Positions 43,078 through 55,949 of a stretch of 64,000 nucleotides of DNA are shown piece after piece. The DNA comes from Sequoia sempervirens (Eukaryota > Streptophyta > Pinopsida > Cupressales > Cupressaceae): the NCBI GenBank assembly GCA_007258455.2, contig VDFB02000003.1, forward strand, positions 41,233,986 through 41,297,985, in the 5' to 3' direction. The notes beneath the pieces are model-generated. The model saw nothing but the letters and a program-made list of their open reading frames with translations, did no database searches and was not told where the DNA came from. Position numbers and translations under genes: made by a program. How positions within the stretch are numbered: position 1 is the stretch's first letter; every line of letters begins with the position of its first letter.

Positions 43078-46000
43078 TCAAACAACCATATTATTACCCA
43101 TCTTGTGTCGAAGTTTATTCACAATGAGCCCATGAGCCCAAACCAGACAAACATAACTGCAGCCAATCAATAAATGGAAAGCATTTTCGGCTTCTTCACA
43201 TAGAAAGCACCTATTGGGCATCACAAAACCTCTTTTGACCAAGTTATCAGTGGTTAATATTTTATTCTGGAAAAAGAGCCAAAAGAAAACATTAACCTTA
43301 GGAATCAATCTAGAGGACCAAATAGAAGCCCAATAAGGAGCAGGGCCAACAAAGGAATCATTAGAATGAAAAGCCGAAGCAATAGAAAAGATACCATCAG
43401 AGGAAGGCTTCCAAACAAATTTATCAGGAGAATGGGAAGAGGGAATGTGTACCAAAGATATAGCCTTAAACAAAACTTCCAAACCAAGGCCAACCTCATA
43501 CAACTTCTTCCAACATCCTCCCTCAATATAGTCAACAACTAATCTACCAAACTGTCGCACACATAGATCAATAAGAGGTTGAGCCCAGGGCTCATCTTTG
43601 AGGGGCTTGTTACCAACCAATTATCATCCCAAAAAAAAAAATCTACCATCTCCCAATTGCCAAAAGAGACCCTTGGCCACAAGCCTTCAAGCCTTAACTA
43701 TACAATTCCAAAGAGTAGAGCTAGATGGAGGATTAAACTCTTGATAAAAGAACCCCCTAATGGCATCATCACCATGTAAGTATTTACTCCAAGCAATTTT
43801 TTCCCATTCACTCTTAGCTAGTAAAAGGTTCCACATCTGCTTTCCAAGGAGGGAAATATTAAAAGCTCTGATTTTACGGATACCAAGCCCACCAGCCTTC
43901 TTGGGTTTGTAAACATCATCCCAAGTAGCCAGATGAATTCTTCTCTTATCCTCCACCCTAGACCAAAGGAAATTTTTCTGAATACTTTCCAAAGTATCCA
44001 CAAACTTCCTAGGCATATTAAAAAGACTTAGAGCATAAACAGGAAGATTCTGAAAAGTTAGACTTAATCAACTGAACTTTTCCTGCCTGGCTCAAAAGAG
44101 CCCCCTTCTAGCCAACCAATTTAGAATTGAATTTATCAATCATAACCCTCCATAAATAATCAAGAACTTTAGAGCACAGGGGAAGGCCCAAATTAGAGGC
44201 AGGAAGTTCCCCTATCTGGCACTGCAAAATTCTAGCAATTTTAGTTTGTCAATGGACTAGAGTGTTAAAAAAGAAAAAAACACTCTTAGGCAAGCTAACC
44301 TTCTGCCCCAAAGTAGCTTCATACCTTTGTAAGATAGACTTGATAGCCTTAGCCTCCTTAATGGATGACTTTCCAAGCATAAGAGAATCATCCAAAAACT
44401 GTTGATGAGAGCAAATAAGATTACTAGAAGAAGGGGCAAGTCCAAACAAAACCCATGTGTTAATAGATCTTTGGATAAGACGACCCAAAGATTCCACCAT
44501 GATAATGAATAGAAATGGAGAAATAGGATCCCCTTGCCTCAGACCCCTAGAGCAGTCAAAGAGAGGGGAAGGGGGCCCATTAATGAGAACAAAGAATCTC
44601 AGAGTAGAGATAAGCTGAAGCACAAGAGCCACCCCTTTCTGCCCAATGCGAAAAGAAGTTAAAATCTTAGAAAGAAACCCCTAGTTAACTCTATCATAAG
44701 CCTTAAGTAAGTCAAGATTCATAATAAAGGCAACATTCTTATTAACAGTAAGAGTGAATATTCTTATCAACAGAGAGAATAGAATCCATAATTTTCCTAC
44801 CAGCCACAAACCCATTATGTTGAGGCGAGATAATAAGAGGCAAAATTCTTTGCAATCTAACTGCCAAAACCCTGGAGAAGATCTTATAAACTGAGTTACA
44901 TAAGATGATGGCATGAAATTCATCAAAAGAAGAAGCATTGGGCATCTTAGGAACCAAATATTAAAAGAGGAGTTCAATTCCTTCAGAAGGGAGCCAGACT
45001 TAAAAAACTCCTTAGTAGCAGCAACAACATCCTTAGCAATAATTTCCCAAAAGGATTGAAAGAAGAACATCAGAAAACCATCCAGGCTCAGAGCCTTATT
45101 ACCTTCAAAAGAGAAAATAGCACTCTGAACTTCATCCGCCAAAGGAATGCAAACCAACTGCCTATTCATATCATCATCCAAGATCTAAGGAATATCCCTG
45201 AGAATATCCTCTTGAAAAGCCAAATCAAGTTACCCCTCCACCGAGAGTAGCTAAGAGAAGTAGGAGGAAGTATCAAACAACAAGTCAACATACTTCTCCA
45301 AAAGTTGATTATTGAAATTGATCAGATTAATATGATTATTAGCCATGTGTTTAAGAGTAGAGGTGAAAAAATTTGGTATTCCTATCCCCACTTTTCAGCC
45401 ACATAATCCTCGACCTCTATTTCCAGAATTCCTCCTCCTTCACCACAATATTATGCAATCTGGAAAGCAATATATTTTCCTTTTGAATCAAAGCCTGATC
45501 ATACCTAGACAGTTGGATAGATTGTTGCACATCCTGAAACTCCTTAGTCACACCCTCTTTTTCCATAAAAATATGACTAAAAGAAGTGTGATTCCACTTT
45601 CTAACATTATCCTTAACATTAGCAATCTTTTTTGCAACTCTGAACATAGTTGAACCATCCACATGAATATTCCACCAATCATTAATTAGATTACCCAAGT
45701 TAGGATGACAAGTGCACATTTTATCAAATCTAAATGGAAAGCTTTTCTTGCCCCCCAAAAAATTCACTAACAAGCTAGAGGAAAGTGATATGAACCTAAC
45801 CTAGTTAGAGTAGAAAGCAAGCATGAATAATGAACCAATCACATAGGAGTGATAAGAGCATGATCAAGCTTAACCTGAATAAGGCCATTACCCACTCTCC
45901 AATTTGACCAAGTAAGGGACGCACCTTGAAGGTCCAAATCAAGAAGAGCAGAATCATTAATAAGATTCATGAGATCATAACAACTCTCATCCACCAGCTG

Positions 46001-46390
46001 CAAACCACCCATCTTGTTAGCATCATGCAAAGGAGTATTAAAATCTCCCATGACCAACCAATTCTCAATATGGTTCATGACTTTAAAGGAACACAAATTC
46101 TCCCATAATATTTTTCTAGCACTCTTACAATTCAGAGCATAAATATTAGATAGAGTCCAAGAGAATCTATCACACAAATGAGTAAAGGTAGTAGCCACGT
46201 GATTACAATCATTAAAAACCTCAGCCCCCTAGATCACCCTAAGGTTCCAAAAAGTAACAATCCCTCTTGATGTCACAACCACATCAAAACAATGCATACC
46301 ACAATCCTTAAAAAGCTTATTCTTCAACCTAGACAATTTATCCACTCCCATTTTAGTTTCTTCAAGCTTATTCTAGGAAATCATCTTCAT
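43078..46390 (-). pseudogene. LINE ORF2: endonuclease, reverse transcriptase, zf-RVT
   Basis: The start at ATG 46390 reads MKMIS followed by a stop where Trp is expected, then LEETKM (catalytic Glu of the endonuclease) after an apparent 25-codon deletion. Further on: WLVMGDFNTPLHDANKMGG (46080-46020), LTWSNWRVGNG, and GSYHFPL, where SDH is usual. RT domain: FNIWFLR, SRVLAVRLQRILP, HNGFVAGRKIMDS, LDLLKAYDRVN (near 44690), RGLRQGDPISPFLF (about 44540) and a catalytic QFLDD (FADD in the family). zf-RVT: DKFVWKPSSDGIFS, FFWLFFQNKILTTDNL and CFLCEEAENAFHLLIGC (43210-43170). Frameshifts near 44940 and 44750 and several stops break it. The protein would nick the target and copy its own RNA. Confidence 0.92.
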
Positions 46391-46437
46391 AAGAACTTGT
46401 TGGAAGTGCTCTTGGAGCACATATTCAGTAGATTTCT

Positions 46438-48092
46438 CTATGTACCATCAACAATGTCCATTCGACTCTCATTTTCCCTAGCAATGTTAGCAAGAGGCCT
46501 TCCTTTACCACGCGGCTCAAACCCACAATCTGACCTTTGTCTATTCCTAGTCACAACTCCTAGCAAGGGAGAATATTTTTTCCTGTTGCATCCACAAACA
46601 TGAATATATAGAGGGTTATCCAAATCCTCCTACTCCCCCTAGTCCTCAGTTTCATGCAACACCTCCAAACCCTCAGCCTTTGAACCATCATCATTCGCTT
46701 GAATCACCCCTAAAGAAGGATACCTCATCTCAACATTCCCAGGGATCTTATCATCCTTGACAACCTCATACCTTACAACATCCATAATTTCCATAGAATC
46801 ACTAGCAGGGGAATACTTGTCCTCTTCACCCTACCCTAGAGCCTTATTCTCCTCTCCTGAGTTCACCTGGCCTTCTGGAATATCATCCTTATCATCCATT
46901 ACTAGGCCCTCTTCCAAAGGTTCAACCTCCACATTCTCACACAAGGCGACCTCCTCTTTCTCCAAGGGCTCCACATCCTGATTTAGAGCTTTCTCCTTCT
47001 CTCTCCATTGCTTAGTCATCTACTTTGGCACCTTGAGAGGACACTTTTTGGCCCAATGACCAACTTTTTTACAATGGAAGCAAGTAAAGGGATTCGACTC
47101 GAATTCAACCGCTTGCTCCCAAACCCCAAATTTAGATTTAATCTTTATCACAGTAGGAAAATCAGCTAATTGCTCCACATTTACACATAATTTTCCATAA
47201 ACCAACCTCTTCCTAGAGGTCGTCATTTGGTCAATTGATAACAAACAACCAAAAGTGCTTGCTATCCCTTTGAACATTTCCTCATCCCAAAATTCCATTG
47301 GGAGACCAAGAAGTCAAACCCAAATCGGAGCAACCAAGAAAGAGCACAGCTTCGGATTCAAGCTTGGTTCACACTTTTTAAGCATCAAAGATGACTTTCC
47401 AATAAACCATGAGGCACCTTTCAGCACTGAAACCATATCATCTTCACATTTAAAGGTGAAATAAAAGAATCCTTTGGCCATAGCTGCAACATCAATCTGT
47501 CCCTTAGGTTTCCACCGATTTAAAGAAAACTTGTGCACCAACTCAATATGAGGTTGGGGACCAACAAATTTACCCAACAAAGCCATATCCATATTGGACA
47601 TACTTTTGTCAACAATACAGTTTGGTACAAAAATAGAGTACTCTCCAGTTTTTGCATTAGCAATAAATGGCACGGGAGAAGTACTTTTACCTTTAGGCTT
47701 AGCTCCAAACAAATTCTTCCACTTAAGAGTAGAGCTCGATAAGAAGTCATTCTTAGCCTTATCAATCCCAAGACCTACAACATCAAGAGTCCCATCACAA
47801 CCACCAGATGGTAGGCTTGGCCCTGACTTTTCAACACCAGGAATCACTTTTTCAAAGAAGGACACCAAGGAGTGTGTAGGACACACAACCTTTGAATCCC
47901 CTATCCCTCCAAAAAAAACTTTATCAACTAAAAGGGACCCACAATGCTTACCTTCAGTAAAGGACTCACCTGAAATCACCCTCCCATCAACAAATTGTCT
48001 GCCATTAATGCCTGCAACTCATCAAGAAATCCCACCTTTTCACAATTTGAAATTCCACCACCGCCATTGCCACCACCCAAGGAGCTCTCCAT
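46438..48092 (-). pseudogene. LINE ORF1: DUF4283-like, CCHC zinc knuckle
   Basis: The probable start at ATG 48092 reads MESSLGGGNGGGG and a Gly-rich lead, with a frame slip near 48000. The core (47979-47314) has KGFFYFTFKCEDDMVSVL, ASWFIGKSSLMLKK and APIWV, then a TGA where Arg is typical (CGA to TGA), and LLGLPMEFWDEEMFKGIA. A knuckle, CFHCKKVGHWAKKCP, is at about 47090-47046, followed by an acidic Glu-rich tail and RGKGRPLANIARENESR near the end. This is the plant L1 RNA-binding ORF1 layout. Its end lies about 50 bp from the ORF2 start. Confidence 0.88.
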
Positions 48093-51000
48093 CAAATAGA
48101 ATTAATTTTTATTTTAATGTTAAGTCTTTGCAATTATTTATTAAGTGTTGGTGGTAATATCATCATTGTCATATATAAGTATATAAATTACAATTTATTG
48201 TCATGGGAGAAAAGTGGTTACTATAGAAACAACAATTTAGAATTAATGTAAGGAAGCGATTATTTTAGAAGTAGGGGATTTAAAGACATTGAAATCGTGG
48301 GAACCTAACACCAAATTGCTTATATGTGGTTTCTCGGAAGCATTTTTTTCATTTTATTTATTGTGCCCTAATGTCTATGTTGCCCTAATTGGCATTTTTT
48401 TGTAGAGTTCATGGCAAGTCTTAAAATGGTGGCGCATTGAATTCTCCCTTCCTTGTTCTAGAAAGACGCTTAGGGGTGGAAAATGGAGGAGTCGATGGGT
48501 TTCAAAAGACCATGCAAGCCATAATAACTCACGCCAAGTCCTCTAACTTTGCGTATGTTGATTTTTCTTAAGCATCAAGTCTTTATAATTCCTTAGAGCA
48601 GCGATCCAACATGCTCTTCTTTAACTAACATTGTTATCATAATTTCTTTCTTTCTTCTTCTTCTTTTTGTGTCTAAATTTTTATGTCACCTCTAAGTTTT
48701 ATTTTTCTTCAAAGAAGCAACCTATCAGGAGAGCTTGCTACTACTAACAAATAGATTTTCATCTTGTTTGCTTCCTCGATGTCTTTTCTCAGATGAAGTG
48801 GGGTTGGAAGTTAAGCCTGTTCAGGTAGATGAATTGATTCTCTACTTGAGAAACTAAGTTTTCTCATGATGGGGAAAAGTATTTTTACAGTGTGAAAGTA
48901 TAACTGGAGGTCACAAGTGAGGACCCGTATCAAGATTTGAAAGGATTGACCCTACCATCGCTTTTCAACATGTGTGGGTGATTTAAATATACTTGTTAGC
49001 TCAACCCAACACTTATATTGTTATCAATCCTCTCAAATATCTAGATTTACCAATAGGAATACCCATTAGAACTATGTGCTCATCCTACCACTCATCTCCT
49101 ACTTGGTAAGGCATTTGACATACAACATACCCACATTTACTTGAACATGCATCTAAAACATATAATATTGTAGGTCTAACAATTCTACACTGGCAACAAG
49201 AATATGTTTACTTATCTGCATATCAGTATAGTTTTTTTTCTTTCCTCCTTTCCTGGAAATTAAGTGTCATATGCTAACAATATTTCAACATTACTAGTTT
49301 CAGTATCAACTCTTCTAAACAATAGAGAGTAGATATCTATTTCTTAACTATGAAATTTGGTGATTGTACAACCATTTCATCTTGTTTTCCTTTTAAAGCC
49401 CTAACTATACTAACACATTTTCATGCATTTTCTCTTCTTTTTTCTCTACAAGACTAAATTTTGTGCATTATAAGGATATTTCTCATTGACAGTTTAAAAT
49501 ATTATACTAGACACTTACACAGATTAATGCAACTCATAGCTACTACAACTTTATAAATAAAATCAAATAATCCAATTTCATTCTATATTGGATTTCCTAA
49601 ATGAGTTTTACATGCATCCTTCTTTTGCTAAAACAACTAAAGTTCACAAATAAAGCATAGTTCTTTATTTTTTCTAAATAGATGAAATACATCTTCATAA
49701 CTACTAAATATTTCCTTTATTTTTTTTGACATCTTCTAGGTGTTACAACATGGCTTTTCAAGAGGTTTTTTTTAATTACTTCACAAGAAATACTAATTGT
49801 AATACACATATACTTCATAAGAATACTAATTGTAATACACATATACATCGCATAACTATGGTATCTTTTCCACATAGTTAGTGTTGATGTTTTCTTTCCT
49901 TCTACAGCTTAAGGCAGCAACAAAAGTTATGTAGCAACAACCCCCACAAGGACCCTTCTCATAGTTCTAATTCCTGCACAACACTATTACTAAGGTCTCC
50001 TTAACCAGTGGGAGCTCTCCTCCCAACCATAGGGCTGCAAACAACCCACCCCCGAGCTAGGGGTAAACCAAGGTGACAAGACTGAATAGAACACTTAGAC
50101 CCACAACCAAACCACATGCACATTTTGCAACAATATGGATAACAAAACCAACAACTCTACTTAATACAAAATAAACTTATTCAAGAAACATACATTATAG
50201 GTTTTAACACCACCGTTTACCCCACTCAAGACTTATTTCCATGAGCCCAAATTAGGGGGAGTGGGACATCTACAGGGGAAAGTGAACACAAAATTATGGC
50301 AAATTGCAGCCACTAACATCCATAATCATACCCTAGAATAGCCACCAAACTCCCATTTCTAACCTCCCTTCCACTTCCAGTCTTCCCCATACTTCATTTA
50401 ATACATCAATAGTCAATTGTGCATAGTTCAAGCTCTTTATCAGGGTACTCATACCCATGTAACAACTCCCTTCCCCTGGACATATCTCCCACACAAAATG
50501 AACCTTCAAGAAAACATGAAGGCCCATTCAACATGACATCACCCCCCAACAGATAGCCACTACAACTCACATAAACTTGTCACAAACAAATGTTCAAAAT
50601 TCTCTTTTTTTGGAAGAAAATTAGCACAAGAGAAATGTTCATAATTCATTTTTTTATAGAACAAAGTTAACACAAGAGAAGAGGGAATAACAATCTATGA
50701 AGCTTTCAAATGGAAATACAGACAACAACACTCTCCTCCAACTACAACTCCTTCCTATTCAACCCCCTTTCTTCTTTCTCCAATGAGGTATCAAAAACAA
50801 AACAATCCCCCAGACATTAGGGAATAACTAGCATGGTTAGATTTCATACAACCACTCCCTTAAGATCAAAAACACTCATGTTCAATTCTGTAGATGACAA
50901 GTGTCACCACCTCATTTTGAACACAACTCACTTTCTTGATGAGTAGGCTTCTTAACATGCATAAAACATTAAATTTCGTCACTTAAGGAAAGTGTTTTAA

Positions 51001-51640
51001 AAAAAAGGGTCTAAGGCTTCCAAATTAAACTTTAAGCTAAAAAAAATACCCCCAAGACTTAACCCTATGACCTTAAGTCAAGAAAATACCTCCAAACATA
51101 ACTATAACAACTTAAATCACACTAATACTTGGGTTCTTTTAAATTGTTACCACAACCTTGCACTATCCATGATGCTAAACAATAAAATAATATGTTTATT
51201 AAAAAAACACTAAATAACACATCGTGAACCAACACAACACATGTCACCTTGGCGTTCCCCACATCCACTGGTCATGGCTAACTTGCGTACTCAACAACAA
51301 ACATTAATCCATCATCATAATAAAACAAGCCATGGGATTACAACATGATATCTATGTAAAATCATTTTAACTGTTAATCCATCATCATACTAAAACAAAG
51401 CATGTGATCATAACATGATATCTATGTAAAAGAATTTAGAGAAAACTAAGTAGTGCATCAACATATATGTCAAAGTGTACTATGAATATGATCACATCAA
51501 TATGTCAAGGCTAGAATACATATATGTAAAAGTGTACTATGCATATGATCACATCAGTATGTCAAGGCTAGAATCCATGACATCAAAATAGTTAAAATCA
51601 AAACTGTCTATGTAGATCATGACATACATCATATAATCCC
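48093..51640. other. No gene recognised; AT-rich spacer with small local duplications
   Basis: The first part may be LINE 5' UTR. Local tandem duplications are clear: about 31 bp at 49785-49845 (TACTAATTGTAATACACATA twice), about 71 bp at 51302-51432 (AATCCATCATCAT and AACATGATATCTATGTAAAA twice), and about 58 bp at 51462-51577 (AAGTGTACTATG, ATATGTCAAGGCTAGAAT twice). No ORF or splice pattern that I could support. Confidence 0.5.
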
Positions 51641-51649
51641 TTATGCTAG

Positions 51650-54440
51650 AAGATGGGTCTCACATCCACAAGTTTCTTTACTTATCAAAAGTTAAAAAAA
51701 TTATTGGATGATGGATTTATATAACCCATCAACTATTTTGATTGGATATCCAATATAGTTCATGTTTCTAAACCCATTAGGGGAATTCACATTTGCACTA
51801 ATTTCAGGGATTTGAATAAATCTTGTCCTAAAGATGATTTCTCGTTTCCAAATAGTGACATCCTTGTTGATCTTACAACAGTTCATGTCATGCTATCTTT
51901 AATGGATGAATTTTTTGGATATAGTCATATCCAAATTGCAGTAGATTATCAACACAAAAAACATTTACTACTCCTTGGGGTACCTTCGACTACCAGGTTA
52001 TGCCATTTGGTTTAAAGAACATAGAAGCAACATATCAGTGTGCAATGACAATCATCTTTCATGATCTTATTCATAAATTATCATGGAAGATTATGTTGAT
52101 GATTTTTTAGGAAAATCTATAACCCAAGAGGAGCATCCTAAGATCCTGGAGAAAATTTTGAAGGGCTTAGAGAAATACCATTTGTGTCTAAATTCAAAGA
52201 AGTGTGTCTTTGGTGTGACATCAAGAAATTTATTGGGGTTTATGGTATCTCAATGAGGCATCAAATTTTACCCTGCTAAAGTAAAAACTATCATGGATTT
52301 GCCTCCTCCAAGGACCTAAAAACAATTGAGGAGTTTACAAGGAGAGCTTCAATCCATTTGACATTTCATTGCTCAATTTGTAGACAAGTATTAGACATTC
52401 ACATACTTGCTTTACAAGGATACAAATTTTAAGTGGGATTCATCATGTTAGTAGGGGTTTGATCAGATCAATGAATACCTTGCTAATCCTCCCATTCTTA
52501 AGCCTCCTATAGCGAGAAAACCATTGTTGCTCTATATTTTTTTCTCTTCAGTTGCATTGGGGGCACTTTTAGCACAACACGATGAGAACTAGAAGGAGAG
52601 AGTTGTTTATTATATTAGTCACACTCTTTTCAGGTATGAGCTTGATTATACTCCAACGGAAAAAGCATGCCTCACAGTTGTCTTCAGTTCCCAAAAGCTT
52701 AGACATTGCATGCTTAGTCATCCCATCAAGCTCATTTCTAAAGTTGATGCATTTAAGTATCTGTTATTTAGAACATCATTAATTGGTCATATGGCTAAGT
52801 GGGCCATGCTTTTGAGTGAATTTGATATTGAGTATGTGGATCATAAAGCAATCAAAGGTCAAGTTATTGCAGATCAATTAGATGATGCTCCCTTAGTAGA
52901 TGATTATCCCTTGGTTGCTGAATTTCTTGATGATTCAGTGTTTTTTGTTTCAAAAAATAAGCCATAGAAGCTTTATTTTGATGGATCATACACACAACAT
53001 GGTGCAGGTGTTGGTATTCTTTTTGTCACCCCTCAAGGTGACTTCATACCTGTCTTTTAGGTTGGCTTCTCCATGCACTAATAACATTACAGAGTATGAG
53101 GCTCTTATCATTGGTTTAAGAATTATTGTTTAATAGAATATTCATTGGTTACATGTCTATGGAGAATCACAACTCATAATCAAACAAGTCAATGATGGAT
53201 TCCAAACCAAAGATTACAAGCTTCTCCCTTACAAATGCATGGTTGATGACTTTAAGAAGTACATTGGTTGCATCTAGTTTAAACAAGTACTTGGATTATA
53301 GAAAAAAGCTACAATGTAATGGCTACGCTTGGATCTCTCCTTGATATGCCTCAGGATCATTCTAAATGTGAGTTCTTGGTTGAGCAATTGTTGATCCCTG
53401 CATATGATCTCTCTAAAATAGAAATGGTGTGCAAAATCATTGGTCCCCAATCACCTTGGTATCATGACATCTACGCCTACCTTCATGATAATATCCTTTT
53501 GCTTGATCTTACTCATAACCAACGTTGCTCATTCATCTAATATTCATCTTGATACACTATCCTTGGGGATTCCCTATATCATAAGGGGTACGATGGTTAT
53601 CTTCTATGATGTTTGAATGATACATAATATAAATTAGCTTTGAATGAAGTGCATAGTGGTATTTGTAGGATTGATACTAGTGGAATGGTCCTTATGAAGA
53701 AACTTCTTAGAATTGGTTATTATTGGCCTACTATGGAGCATGATGTGTTTGAATTTTTCAAGAAGTTTGATCCCTATTAGCATCATGCAAATTTGATAGA
53801 TGATGCTTCATAATCATTGCAACTGATCACTTCTTCATAATAGGGTCAAGACTTAATCAACAAGATACACCCTTCATCCACCAACAACCATTCATTCATA
53901 ATCATTTCCACAAAATACTTCACCAAGTGGATGGAAGCCATTCCACTCCCCCTATTACCGACATCTATATTTCCAAGTTCATCATGTATTATATCATCTG
54001 TTGATATGGTATTCCCTCCACCATCACCACTAATAAGGGAAATCCTTTCAAGAACCAGCATGTACCTCAGTTGTGCAAACAATTCCATATCCAACATCAT
54101 TGGTCTACTTCCTATTACCCCCGAGGTAATGGCTAGGCTAAGGCAACTAACAAAACTTTAATCAAAATCTTTTAAAAAGTTGTCAATGAAACTAATCATG
54201 ATTGGCACCTCCATTTGAATCTCGCCCTTTGGGCTTACCACACTTCCATTCGCACCCCAACCAATCCATATTCTCTCATTTATGGTGGTGAACTATCTTG
54301 TCGATAGAGATCAAACTCCCATCACTCTATATTTCTTTGAAAAATCTAATCAATAATGAGGAGTATCTTGTTGCACAATTAAGTCAACCATAATTTATGG
54401 CACCTTGGATAAGTAAGTTTGGTGAAAACCTAGTGACAGG
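51650..54440 (+). pseudogene. Pol of J: RT, RNase H, archaeal-type RNase H, integrase
   Basis: RT: INYFDWISNIVHVSKP, CTNFRDLNKSCPKDDF (51790-51845), SLMDEFFGYSHIQIA, VMPFGLKN and, one frame over, MEDYVDDFLGKS with the YVDD catalytic motif near 52090. Thumb and RNase H: LNSKKCVFGV, PPILKPPIARKPLLLYI, ALGALLAQHDEN, YYISHTLFRYELDYTPTEKAC, GHMAKWAMLLSEFDIEY. Extra RNase H: LYFDGSYTQHGAGVGILF (52972-53025), CTNNITEYEALIIGL. Integrase: EVHSGICRIDTSG, GYYWPTMEHDVFEF, HSFIIISTKYFTKWMEAIP, then STSYYPRGNG and ATNKTLIKI with Lys where the catalytic Glu is expected, and ALWAYHTSIRTPTNPYSLIYG. Many stops and several frame changes. Confidence 0.9.
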
Positions 54441-55920
54441 CACCATTTTTAGAGGGATTAATCATTATCTACCTCGCATCTCTCTTTCCTACATGTTTAC
54501 ACTTCATCCTATCCATCCCATGTATCTCACCCACACTACCTATATTGCATCCACTATCCATTCTCATCCCATTATCTATTGCATGGTATATCTTGATTGA
54601 GCATTAGATCAATTGGATCTACTATTCCAATTTTTGAGCTTCATCTATTTATTTTGGAATGTATGCACAAGATCATGATGTATCCCTATGACTAGTTATC
54701 CTTATATAGGTTGGGCTTTTGTGGGTTATTTCTGCTTGTATATAGTGTATATACAATCAGTATTGTGTCTCCATATAGGTTCCATCATTGTAAATACTTA
54801 CCTGTAGGTCCCGTTTTTGTGCCCATTGTGTCACCAAGATCCCTTATCCAATTGGTTCCTATAGCAAGGTTCACTAGCCCCCTAAGGTTTTAATTTGTTA
54901 GGAAATCAATGTCATGTCAATCCTAGAATCTATCCCACCTATCTTTGGTCTTCACAAGATACATCGTTCCTCACATCAGGCCATATCGATTCATTCACCC
55001 ATTGTACCCATGACAAAGGATATTTAAGATTTATTTCTATTTCTTGGTGCTTTTGCATTTTGTTTATCTTTTAAGCTTCTTATTATACCTACTTGAGGTC
55101 ATCGTGATTCATCATATCATGGTGTGCTTTGACTAGTAGAAATAGGGAAATATATTGGTTTTTGTGATCATGTTTTCCTAGTTATCTCATTTTGTACCCG
55201 CCAAGATCCTTTGTGATCTTGCATTATGCTAGGGAATCCTCTTATGTTTGTGATTTTCCAACATCAGTCCCACTAAAGCCCTTTGCGACTTTGTGAGATG
55301 TTGGACTAATATTTTTGTTTGTTGTGTTTGTCTTATGCATGTGATACGAAGTCACCTTGGTTCCTCATACCTTGGTGCACAATATCCCATGGTATATAAA
55401 ATTAAGCACTCACTACATGGTAGCATAATGCATAACATAAAAATTCTCAATTCCCCCATCCTATCATGTATCATTCCTCATCCTACCATCTATCATTATC
55501 ATCCCCTCATTTTCATTTCCTTTTCCATCATCTTCTTCCTAATCCATTGTGCTAGTGAGATCCCTCATCACCTTTCCCCCCATCTTGGTTGCTAGTACAT
55601 CCATTCACTTATCATCCATTCCATCCATTCTCGTATCGTGGGATTCATCCGGAATGTGTCATTTGTTCCTTGGGATAATATCGTTGTGTCCTTCCTCTGA
55701 TCTTTCCATTCTTTTTCTTTCATTTCATTTCCATTGTCTTTGTTCTAGTATCCGTCCTCCCATGCATTCCATCGTTCATTTAGAGGATGATTCCATTCCG
55801 TTTGTCCACAATCCCATCCTCTTATCCCCACCTCCGTTGCGGTTGTCGTGGGATCAGTCCAGTACCACTCCTCCTCCGGCCCATCCACCTATGTCTACAT
55901 GTTATCTCATTTTGTAGCCT
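54441..55920 (+). other. 3' region of J downstream of integrase, no gene
   Basis: C/T-rich, with CATCC and TCATC words and no supported ORF. 55350-55510 resembles 8880-9010 in element A (CACCTTGGTnCCT, CATACCTTGGTGCA, GCATAATG), linking A and J. Confidence 0.5.
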
Positions 55921-55949
55921 TGCTCTACACATCCTCTAATGCTTGCTTG

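Larger units (their letters stand above)
43078..48092 (-). mobile_element. L1-like LINE (non-LTR retrotransposon), 3' end missing
   Basis: Two-ORF layout on the minus strand: ORF1 (48092-46438) with DUF4283-like domain and zinc knuckle, and ORF2 (46390-43078) with endonuclease, reverse transcriptase and zf-RVT domains. No poly(A) (plus-strand T run) or 3' UTR is found at the left border, which passes straight into LTR-like sequence. The copy is therefore broken at its 3' end, not 5'-truncated as most LINE copies are. Confidence 0.9.

Noticed and set aside
47594..48157. 187-residue plus-strand ORF
   Set aside because: Antisense to LINE ORF1, whose domains are clear.
48400..51640. Possible host gene exons
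   Set aside because: No ORF of convincing length or codon pattern, and no recognisable domain.
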